DNA of 64,000 bases from Notospermus geniculatus (taxonomy: Eukaryota; Nemertea; Pilidiophora; Heteronemertea; Lineidae), in assembly GCA_002633025.1 (NCBI GenBank), contig NMRB01000137.1, forward strand, positions 41,918 to 105,917, read 5' to 3'. The position numbers and the translations under genes were made by a program. How positions within the stretch are numbered: the first letter of the stretch is position 1; every line of letters starts with the position of its first letter. Positions 56,254 through 64,000 of this stretch are shown here, piece by piece. A model generated the notes under the pieces. That model worked only from the letters and a program-made list of their open reading frames with translations. It was not told where the DNA came from and made no database searches.

Positions 56254-56844
56254 GTGACGCGTTACGTGTTTAGTATAGTGTTTACATGTTTAGCAACTAA
56301 ACGGGAATATGCAACACTTTTTAAACATGTAGGCCTAAAAGTGCATTCTGCAGATGTGCTGCTCACAGCCGATCTGCAGAATGCACGTCACAAACCTCAG
56401 GTACAACTATAGCAGTCTAATATATCATTCAGCTACTAGTATTCATGTTTCTCTTTTTCAGTGTTCATGTTTCTCTTTTTCATCTATTTCAGAATTTGGC
56501 ACTTGTTTTGTGTAGACGCGATTTGCTTCCTGCAACACATTGTTTAGTGCAAATCTTCACAAACTTTCGCAGCTTCAACGCATCAACCTTCATCTGCATC
56601 TTCCGGTACCACCCACATCTACACACCGTATAGGCCTAAATCTATACCTAGCACCTCTCTTTCACTTCACTGGATTATATAACCTTCAACATATCCGAAA
56701 CATGTGTGCACTCTAACAGGTGCGTGATAACATTGATCAGACTTGTAAATAGCGTTAATCTTGTTGACTTTCCAAACGGAAAAATATGAATACAGTGTAC
56801 AAAATGTACATTTTTGTGCACGTATCATAGCCAATCAGAAAATA
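56254..56844. other. Stretch with no recognised gene
   Basis: A small inverted pair around CTGCAGATGTGCTGCTCACAG (about 56345-56385, arms GTGCATTCTGCAGA) is present. Otherwise nothing is supported. Confidence 0.4.
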
Positions 56845-57072
56845 CAGTAAACTCGAGTTTAAACCACCGGTTCATTATGTTCATAAGCACACCCAAAGTA
56901 GGGTCAGTTTCACCCAACATGCCCAAGGCCTTAAGCAACTATTCATTCCATCACGTGGCTGTGATCGTACAAGCAATTCCAGCCATTCAGCGTAATAGTT
57001 GTTATGTTTTATTCACTCCCATTTCGACTGTGGGTGTGCTTATGAACCGGTGGTTTAAACTCGAGGTTACTG
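56845..57072. mobile_element. TA-flanked short derivative of the 15150-17612 element
   Basis: Ends CAGTAAACTCGAGTTTAAAC and inverse, TA at 56843-56844 and 57073-57074; it retains about 110 bp of each terminal arm (CATAAGCACACCC, GGGTGTGCTTATGAACC) and has lost the centre. Confidence 0.88.
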
Positions 57073-57690
57073 TATGTCCCGGCGGCGCCGGTTAAATCTG
57101 TGATGATGGCTTGTGATTGGATCCCTCGTCAAATACCGCCGTGTATTGATTATCCTTCAGATTTGGCGCCAATCATGCCTGTGTTTAAAGTACAAGTCAT
57201 GTACGTTTAAATCATTTGGACCCCGATGGGCGCATATCAGTGAAAGCCCTAGTAACCGGACGACAATGAATTTAGGGTTTACTCTAAACGGTCCAACGCA
57301 GATTGTTTTCTAACCAGCTGAACCTTGGTTCGAAATAGAACATGCAACTAGGCATTGATTCGAAATTGAACACAGGCATGGTGCATGAGATTGGCTGGAA
57401 GTGCGCTGTCAATAAAACGCATTTCAATAGCTGTACTTCACCAACAATACCAAGGTCTGCCTGACAACCAAATGGTCCTCCCATCGGGGTCCAGATGAAG
57501 GTACTAAAGTCATGTTAGTGGGGTTTACCTATGCCCAACTAAACACTGGGGACGAGTGTAGCCTGATGGTAGGCTAGTGGCTCACTCGGACTGACCTCTC
57601 AATGCGGAAGAGAGTAAATTTTTGAACTAGTGTGTGCCATTTTCCCTATTAGTACTTATGTGATGATGGGGTTCGGGTGCAATGTGATTT

Positions 57691-58283
57691 ACGCCAAAAG
57701 GGTGAATGTCGTCCTGGGTACCCAGGTCCAACCTGGCACCCAGGTACGTACTGGGTACCCTTTAGGAACCTAAAGGATACCCAGTCTGAAATTCCCGCCT
57801 GGTGAGATACCTGGAATCCAGGTCGAATATGGTACCTGCGCTGTGGTGTCGATTGTCAAATCACCATTCTTCAATCCGTGGAATCTCAAAATTTGACTGA
57901 TTATCCGCTAAATTTTTGAAAAGAAGTTCGACCTGATATTTAATGTTGATGTCTAAATTTCCCGTCATTGTCGACTTCCACATATTTGCTTTGTTTAACT
58001 TCGCTGCCTTTGGACACTAAAATGCCATCTCTGAAGGACGGTATACCGGCGAGATACTGTTTTAGACGCGTGTCTGGCACTCTGGTCGCCATAATGTCAT
58101 CTAAAGGTGTTACGCTTGCGAGCATGACGAGCTGAACGGTAAAAGTACCATCAACCTGGATTCCAGGTATCTCACCAGGCGGGAATTTCAAACTGGGTAT
58201 CCTTTATGTTCCTAAAGGGTACCCAGTCATGCCAGTACATACCTGGGTGCCATTTAGGACGACAATCACCCTTTTGGCGTCGT
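57691..58283. repeat. Inverted repeat with about 135-bp arms
   Basis: Arms 57691-57830 and 58140-58283 share ACGCCAAAAGGGTGAATGTCG, CTGGGTACCCTTTAGGAAC and CCGCCTGGTGAGATACCTGG. Within each arm there is a smaller palindrome around GGGTACCCTTTAGGAAC. On the reverse strand the right arm and centre stay open for 163 codons with a single stop, but I see no family signature. It ends 60 bp upstream of the orphan exon at 58344. Confidence 0.75.
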
Positions 58284-58343
58284 TTACTTCCCAAAAGGTC
58301 GATGTCCGGAGGGTGACATTTTCATATACTTGGTAATCTCTAG

Positions 58344-59441
58344 GAAAGAAACATTGTTCCCTATCGTCTGCTGAAACGTATTCCGCTGGTACCGCCGGTT
58401 GCAACTGGTCGAATAAAATATCGACCACTGATACATTTCCACATGATCGAGCCCGGCAAATTATCGGTTATAATAAACTACATTGAATTACCCTATGGTT
58501 ACACAAGGGTAATCGTATACAGGCCCACACCTAGCCACAATGCTGTCCGTTTTAACTTAGAACACAACTGCACGTATTATTATGAGAGAAATGAAAAAAT
58601 CAACGTCAGTACAGCAATTGTCTCAAAGTTCTATTTTCTGATATATTTTAAAATTTCGAAGACACAGTGTTCTTTCGTAGAAGGAAAACTATTCGATTTT
58701 TCAGTTGGAAAATTTACAGGTCGTATTTTCCCCCCAAGACTTACTTTTGATGTCAAGTGTGGTGCACTTTGCTACCTTCTGAATCTGAAAAGTTATGCGT
58801 CAGTCTATACCATTAACAAGCATGTGTTTGCTTTATGGTGCCGACTCTCAAGTCCAAATTACATTGTGATATACGTTACACACTTTAAGAGTAATAGTAA
58901 TAATGATTTGATAGTAACATTCTTTCCCAGAAAATTACTATTTTTTGAGGGAAAAAACTTGCTGTCTGGCGACATTCATGCGATTTACGACAGTAGTGAG
59001 TTTTTGTTGAGTATTTTCAGGCGAGATGTCACTTTTTTTATTTGGCGTTATACACAGAATCGAAAGATGATTTCCTCAAAACAACAAACATTCACTCTCA
59101 CAGAGAATTATAGGGTTTTTGATTATAATTTTTGGGCACTTCTAGTACGATTTTGGGACAATCATCCATTACCTATACAACTAAAGATATTCAAATTGGG
59201 ATCGTGTCTTCCTAAAATGCCTTTGCATTCTGATGTGACACTAAATTTGGTGAGGCACTCGGTCATCCAAATACAGGGGAAGACCAACGATTTTGATAAA
59301 CCATTTCGTGGAGGTGTTAAGTTTAATAAATTCCTCATCCAAGACAATCAAGGTATTTTATTGGCTATTCACCCGACGAGGGGCCGTGTGGGCGATAAAC
59401 ATAGGCATGACGGAGTAAATGTGTATAAGAGAATATTCTGA
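58344..59441 (+). CDS. Orphan beta-rich exon A (paralogue of 62855-63862)
   Basis: This frame of 365 residues opens directly after an acceptor-like TGGTAATCTCTAG in phase 0 and runs to a TGA at 59439-59441; an AATAAA at 59597-59602 would suit a terminal exon. The first ATG is at residue 34 (58443). I recognise no family. It is rich in short hydrophobic/aromatic strands separated by polar turns (for example KLFDFSVGKFTGRIFPP, YIVIYVTHFKS, LLSGDIHAIYDSSEFLLSIF), suggesting beta-sheet repeats such as a propeller; this is inference. Relation to exon B: Y7, R8, K11, P17, P18, V19, A20 and G22 are identical and at the same distance from the splice site. Weaker matches continue to the end (KFNKFLIQDNQGILLAI near residue 326). 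No signal peptide or transmembrane helix is evident in this exon. The frame is intact, which argues for selection. Confidence 0.62.
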   Translation, partial: ERNIVPYRLLKRIPLVPPVATGRIKYRPLIHFHMIEPGKLSVIINYIELPYGYTRVIVYRPTPSHNAVRFNLEHNCTYYYERNEKINVSTAIVSKFYFLIYFKISKTQCSFVEGKLFDFSVGKFTGRIFPPRLTFDVKCGALCYLLNLKSYASVYTINKHVFALWCRLSSPNYIVIYVTHFKSNSNNDLIVTFFPRKLLFFEGKNLLSGDIHAIYDSSEFLLSIFRRDVTFFIWRYTQNRKMISSKQQTFTLTENYRVFDYNFWALLVRFWDNHPLPIQLKIFKLGSCLPKMPLHSDVTLNLVRHSVIQIQGKTNDFDKPFRGGVKFNKFLIQDNQGILLAIHPTRGRVGDKHRHDGVNVYKRIF

Positions 59442-60330
59442 GATTATGTGGTGAACCGCATTTCTCTCGTGAGTCAGCAAACGGCAAAATCAAATATTCC
59501 CGTGTCGCTTTTTCGTGACCATCAGTTAGGCTAGCCGTGAGGATGCTGTGAGCGATTGCCCTGATTTTTTTCTGACGGCTGGTTTCTGTGAGGGGAAATA
59601 AAGTTACTTTCGTCAGCCGGCAACACCGCTCATCGAAGATGGCGGCTTTGACGACCATCTTTAATTTGGTTTCGTTTAATAATCTAGAGAGGCCCTTAAA
59701 CTATCCTCCTGAAATTTCTTTGTGAATATTTGTCTCTACCAGAGGAAGCGCTGCTGCTTATTCAAGATGGCGGCTATGGCGTCCATCTTGAATTCGGTTT
59801 CCGTCGGTTATCTTCAGCTTTGAGCGACCGATCTACATGTAGATTTTTTCATGAGTGATTGGTCTCTATGGCAGCTGTGCTGGCCATCTTGAATGGGGTT
59901 TCAGTCATTCACCTTCTCGAGCAATCAACCTGACATTTTTGGCGATGGTTGGCCAACCGTTTATTTTTCCTTTCACCGTTTGTGTGGTGATTGGAGGCAG
60001 GTCTCCTTTGATGAATAGCTCCCATCATTCACACAGGATGGCCACTGCACATCAGCCATACATGCCTTATTGGAGTTTTCCTTTGATTACCTCATATGTT
60101 CCCCAAGGTACCCCCCCCCCAAAAAAAAACCATTGCGGTTAAACGCATGCAATTTATGCCACCTTACTCGTTGTTCTTATTAGCATGAATATATTCATGT
60201 TATTCATGTTATTAGCAATTCATATCTTCCAAAATTCATCATAAAGAATGAAGACTCGGGACCAGCACCAAACGAAATAGACACCTGGTAAAAAAACTCA
60301 GGCCCGTATTCTACAGTGTGTTTCAAAAAA
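59442..60330. other. 3' flank with diverged CAAGATGGCGGC units
   Basis: It contains the AATAAA at 59597-59602 and three diverged units of about 115 bp around CAAGATGGCGGCTATGGCG (59635, 59765, 59885). Nothing else is supported. A C-run next to an A-run lies at 60110-60130. Confidence 0.45.
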
Positions 60331-61334
60331 AGTTGTCATCTCTAAAATATCTCCCAGAACCCAAACCCATGAATATTTTTGGCTCAGATTTTGTAAGCTG
60401 CTAGGTGTAGACATACTCATAATGTTTATGTAATGTTTGTATGATGGTGTCTTGTTTTGACGGAACAGTGACCCCAAAAGTAAAAGGGTCCGAAATACAG
60501 GTGTCCTCCAAACAATAAAAGAACGATGATGATGTAAGTGCACTGAGGATATTTCAATGATTGGGCTGAAGGGAACTTTGCAAACCCTTCTGAATGGCCA
60601 TGTGGAAGATGGATTCCAGTAATCCTGGCTAATTCTGTAGCCTACGCAACAAATGAAACTAGAAATTGACTTACCAGTCAATTTGAAAGACCGCCCTTGG
60701 AAATTGGGAGCTAAGACAGAGTTGACTGATCGAGAATTATTATCGTGCGGCCAGGGTTGGTGCCAGGTTTTTGAAATAGGGAGAATAAAAGTCTCCCTTT
60801 CCTAAAAAGCAGGGAGACTTTTTTCAAAAGAGGGAGACTTGATTTCTCCCTACTAACTTCAGGAGAAGCTGTAAAGGTCACTACTATTCAGTGATAAACT
60901 GAACTGTGTGCTATGTACTGCCAACAGGGTCCAATAACAGATATCTGGCGGACCAGAAAGGGATTGACTCTTCACCACATCCATTGAATCGTCAATCAAG
61001 AGAGGAACCAGTCCAGGGTGATCACAACGCCATCGTCAGCACACATAAGGAACTAAAAGCACATGTGTAATGTTAGCTGCATGCTATAGAAGTGATAGTA
61101 ATAGTCCTATGAATTGCCTGAAGATGGCATTTCAGTCACTCAGTTTGAACCAATCATGAAATATAGCTAAAACGAGAAATTTCACCCAAATTTCCCACTA
61201 TTTGTACACGGATGACCCCAAGAATCAATAGGGTTCTGTGTAATATGCACATCTACAATTCCTGAAAGTTTTAACGTGATACATGGCGTTTTTCGTTAGT
61301 TATCGTGGTGAAACCGCAGATTGGATGGAGAGAT

Positions 61335-61372
<38 letters not shown>

Positions 61373-61618
61373 TAAGTAAAAACAAGGAAGACCGCCCATT
61401 GATGGGGGCGGTCTTAATATATGTTTCACTGCTTTCTGATAAATCTTTCCTTTATTGCATTTTGCACCTGCTCAGTTCGAGGCCTCTTATTCATCCACGC
61501 ATGAAGCGATCAGAGCCAAAATTTCTCTAGCACTTCCATACATGCTGACCTATCTACATACCAAATCTAAGCTAAAAATATTCATGGGTTTGGGTTCTAG
61601 GAGATATTTTAGAGATGA
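60331..61618. repeat. Inverted repeat with about 85-bp arms, 1.1 kb apart
   Basis: The block GTTGTCATCTCTAAAATATC...CCCAAACCCATGAATATTTT at 60331-60416 is inverted at 61535-61618. The interior holds a block of GGGAGACTT repeats (60795-60860) and the GA microsatellite. It is probably a diverged DNA element. The 127-codon reverse frame over the left arm is a shadow. Confidence 0.65.
61337..61369 (+). repeat. GA microsatellite
   Basis: About 16 uninterrupted AG dinucleotides, followed by a hairpin GACCGCCC...GGGCGGTC at 61390-61415. Confidence 0.95.
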
Positions 61619-61661
61619 CAACACAGTATTGCTGTCTGAAAGCAATAATTGATAGCAATAG

Positions 61662-62548
61662 GGGAGACCGGGGCTGGTTGTAACACTTTTTCTTTTGAGG
61701 TCGATTACTTCCTAATTACAGGAGGTATTTATAACCTGCTTGGTCTTTTGAATATTTGATATCAATGGTCACTTGTGCACTAAACAAAGTTTAGCCATCT
61801 CTATCCATGTCTCTGAAAAATGGGTCCAAAGTCGAGTGGTACCACCTGCCCCGTCAAAAAATTTCGGGGTTGGTTGTAACACATCTCATAAAGTGAGCAT
61901 GGCAAATTTCCCTTTACTTCTTCATGTGTTTTTCAAAACGACACGGGTATTTGTCTCCTAAATAAACTTCTAAACACAGCAAATCCGTTCTTCTTACAAA
62001 AAATAATCGATTGAACAGTCTATAGGATGAGGGGTGAGGATTGATGAAAACCTTAATTTTGCCTATCTCCAAGTGGTGAGGTAAGCAATTTGGTTTTTTG
62101 CCATTTTATCAAAACCTGAAAAAGTGAGATAGGCAAATATCTTAGCAGGGTGACGATGTTACCATGTTTGTTACAACCAACCCCACCTATAGTTCAGGTC
62201 AAATGTGGGCTGCAATACCAAAGCATGTGGAAGTGGGCCTTATCACTCTGGACCAGTTGTACAGGCTTTACATCATTATTCAAATAGTATCCAAACAAAC
62301 TTCTAAAACTGCACAGGCAGTGAAGCAGAAGAGATTTTCTGATCAGGTCATTTTTTACTTTCATGTACTAAAAACGGTTTTTGTCGATTTTTTGGAAAGT
62401 CAATTCGGACATTCAGATGCCCTTTGGTACAAAGGTGGCCGGTATCATTGTCAATATATGTGAGGAAACTCAGCCCTTCCCAGTGGATATTCAAGGAAAT
62501 ATTAGCTCTGGTACAACCTACCCCTGTTACAACCAGCCCCGGTCTCCC
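61662..62548. mobile_element. TA-flanked element (GGGGAGACCGGGGCTGGTTG ends)
   Basis: Perfect inverted ends GGGGAGACCGGGGCTGGTTG followed by TAACA, with TA at both sides. The motif GGTTGTAACA recurs inside (61870, 62165 inverted, 62530 inverted). A 99-codon frame at 62164-62463 shows no signature. 887 bp, too small for a transposase gene. Confidence 0.85.
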
Positions 62549-62854
62549 CTAATCTGACAGCAAACTTTCGAAACAAAAATGTCACGTGGAGCGGCACCAT
62601 AAGATAACTGAATGAGGTTTTCAGCATAGCATGCTACATGTACATGTAGTATTTAGCTCACCATACACATGTATATGACAAATATACATGTATATCGAAT
62701 GTATTTGCAGAAGGGGGCGATGCATATCAGTAAAGAATTCACCGTCCGAGTTTATATACTAGCGGTCGAAGTTTCTGAACAGCTCTGAAGGAAATAATTG
62801 GCAGATTCGGCTTCCAATAATAAGTGTTTATTTTCTGGACGTATTTTCATGTAG

Positions 62855-63862
62855 GATAAAAGTAGATTAAACTATAGGGTCACCAAAACTGGCAAATTTC
62901 GGCCACCTGTTGCTGATGGTGTTCGAAATATGATATTTGATTGGAAGAGTGGTTGGATTTTCTTTATTCATTCGTCGGCCACCTCACCGCTCAGCACTAC
63001 AAAGGTATACCGTGAGACCAGGAGGAAGGACTACCATATTCTCTATGAGAAACAGTTTTTTCTACAGCCATATTCAGTTCTGACGGACGTCGTATATAAA
63101 CGGTACATTTTTCTTCTCAAACGCAAAACAGCACAACAAATGAGGTACACGTATAGACTTTACGACGTAGCTCGCGGTACCCTGTCAGGAAAAGTGATCA
63201 TTCCGAAAACAGATGTTTGCCATCGACGGAGAGTTTGGTATGTCTTTTTTATTGGACTACTGGGAAAGGTCTTACTCGATTGTAAGATATCTGGACGTAA
63301 AGTATACTCAATGTACGACATGAAATTATCTAGTTACAAATCTAACGATTTCGATTTTATTCTTGTAAACGGTACCGGTGTTCGTGTTTTTCTAAGAAAG
63401 AGACCCTTCCGAATACAAAAGGGAATACACTACCTCTTGCCGGATTCTGGTCACTTGTATCTATTTTCCTTTGTAGAAGATTTCTTATATGAACCAGTGA
63501 AATACCGTATCAAACGTAGTAGAGCTTTTTCAGATTGCCATAAATTCACGGCACAATTTGACCTCTGGTCTGGCCTGTTCTTCCTGATAGGTGTTCCCTT
63601 TCCTTGCGCTGTTGCAATGGAGCAGATCCCAGACCCCAAAAACGGCCTCGTTAAACAGGGAAACGGGATGTTCTCATTTCATGAGACACCGACGTCATTC
63701 TCTCCTGAAACCTATGACCCTAACGAAAAACATTTTGAGTTCAGTCCAAATGATGGGTCGTTAATGCATTTTTTTCCAGGGAAAACACGTGGAGGAATCG
63801 TCCGGGTTGAATTTTATTCAACGGACCAGATGGTCCCTTCCGTACGAACACAGTCTTATTGA
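62855..63862 (+). CDS. Orphan beta-rich exon B (paralogue of 58344-59441)
   Basis: A 335-residue frame starts in phase 0 after a good acceptor (TTATTTTCTGGACGTATTTTCATGTAG) and ends with TGA at 63860-63862. The first ATG is at residue 26 (62930). It shares with exon A the identical N-terminal anchors at equal offsets (Y7 R8, K11, PPVA 17-20, G22) and later blocks such as RLYDVARGTLSGKVIIP against KLFDFSVGKFTGRIFPP, and KHFEFSPNDGSLMHFF near residue 292. Identity over the rest is low. The regular strand-turn pattern (VWYVFFI, DFILVNGTGVRVFL, GHLYLFSF) suggests repeated beta units. The family is not recognised. No polyadenylation signal is seen in the remaining 138 bp of the window. It may be the last exon of a gene parallel to the one containing exon A. 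Confidence 0.62.
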   Translation, partial: DKSRLNYRVTKTGKFRPPVADGVRNMIFDWKSGWIFFIHSSATSPLSTTKVYRETRRKDYHILYEKQFFLQPYSVLTDVVYKRYIFLLKRKTAQQMRYTYRLYDVARGTLSGKVIIPKTDVCHRRRVWYVFFIGLLGKVLLDCKISGRKVYSMYDMKLSSYKSNDFDFILVNGTGVRVFLRKRPFRIQKGIHYLLPDSGHLYLFSFVEDFLYEPVKYRIKRSRAFSDCHKFTAQFDLWSGLFFLIGVPFPCAVAMEQIPDPKNGLVKQGNGMFSFHETPTSFSPETYDPNEKHFEFSPNDGSLMHFFPGKTRGGIVRVEFYSTDQMVPSVRTQSY

Positions 63863-64000
63863 AGCGCTCCTTACTGCTAACGACAACCACAACGCTGGAG
63901 GAGTATTATCCAATCAGATTTTTCGTTGTCGAAAAGACATGGCATTCTTCATATTGGAAGTAGTACAATTTGTACTCGAACTAACGACTCAAGTGATGTA

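Noticed and set aside
60298-60681. 127-codon reverse-strand frame
   Set aside because: It covers one arm of the 60331-61618 inverted repeat and shows no conserved motif.

Overview
The window looks like AT-rich, repeat-dense nuclear DNA from an animal, most likely a marine invertebrate deuterostome (hemichordate, echinoderm or cephalochordate; I cannot choose between them). The reasons are the absence of long intact genes, short open stretches bounded by GT/AG splice signals, tRNA-derived SINEs, dozens of short inverted-repeat elements (MITEs), a Penelope-like element, an LTR retrotransposon, and single-N or N-run assembly gaps. All identifications are from reading the sequence; no database search was run.

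Host coding signal is sparse. Exon-like segments with laminin-G/concanavalin-like (LamG) signatures occur on both strands: 2817-2994 (+), a decayed copy of its 3' part at 9391-9514 (+), 12298-12729 (-), 33274-33884 (-), and a weak candidate at 38969-39180 (+). At the right end two long exons, 58344-59441 and 62855-63862 (+), encode about 365 and 335 residues of an unrecognised beta-rich protein. They are paralogues: both open at a phase-0 acceptor and share identical residues at the same offsets (Y7 R8, K11, PPVA at 17-20, G22). The LamG exon at 2817 ends in phase 0, so it could splice to such an exon. This pairing is the best candidate for an undescribed gene family here. An OTU cysteine-protease-like gene (54379-56241, -) is broken by two TAA-flanked MITEs and a stop codon.

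Layout. 0-10 kb: MITEs, a LamG exon, a palindrome whose arms carry tRNA-like promoters, and a SINE beside a LamG exon relic. 10-18 kb: a long repeat with nuclear-receptor half-sites and an assembly gap, a LamG exon with a MITE just inside its intron, and a 2.5 kb TA-flanked palindrome. 18-22 kb: nested MITEs and a young 2.5 kb LTR element with only a Gag-like ORF. 22-32 kb: dense nested MITEs, with empty sites visible by comparing copies. 33-39 kb: a LamG exon, a 187-bp-arm palindrome and a 131-bp tandem array. 40-41 kb: a 5'-truncated Penelope-like element with its GIY-YIG domain and inverted terminal copies. 41-53 kb: more MITEs and a 104-bp retro-stub with a 13-bp target duplication. 53.7-54.3 kb: a 54-bp minisatellite. 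54-56 kb: the OTU relic. 57-64 kb: the paralogous orphan exons and two further inverted-repeat elements.

Most of the other open frames lie inside repeats and are not real genes. The mobile elements fall into groups by target duplication: TTAA (nine elements), TA (six clear cases), TAA/TTA (four, Harbinger-like) and one with 8-9 bp.
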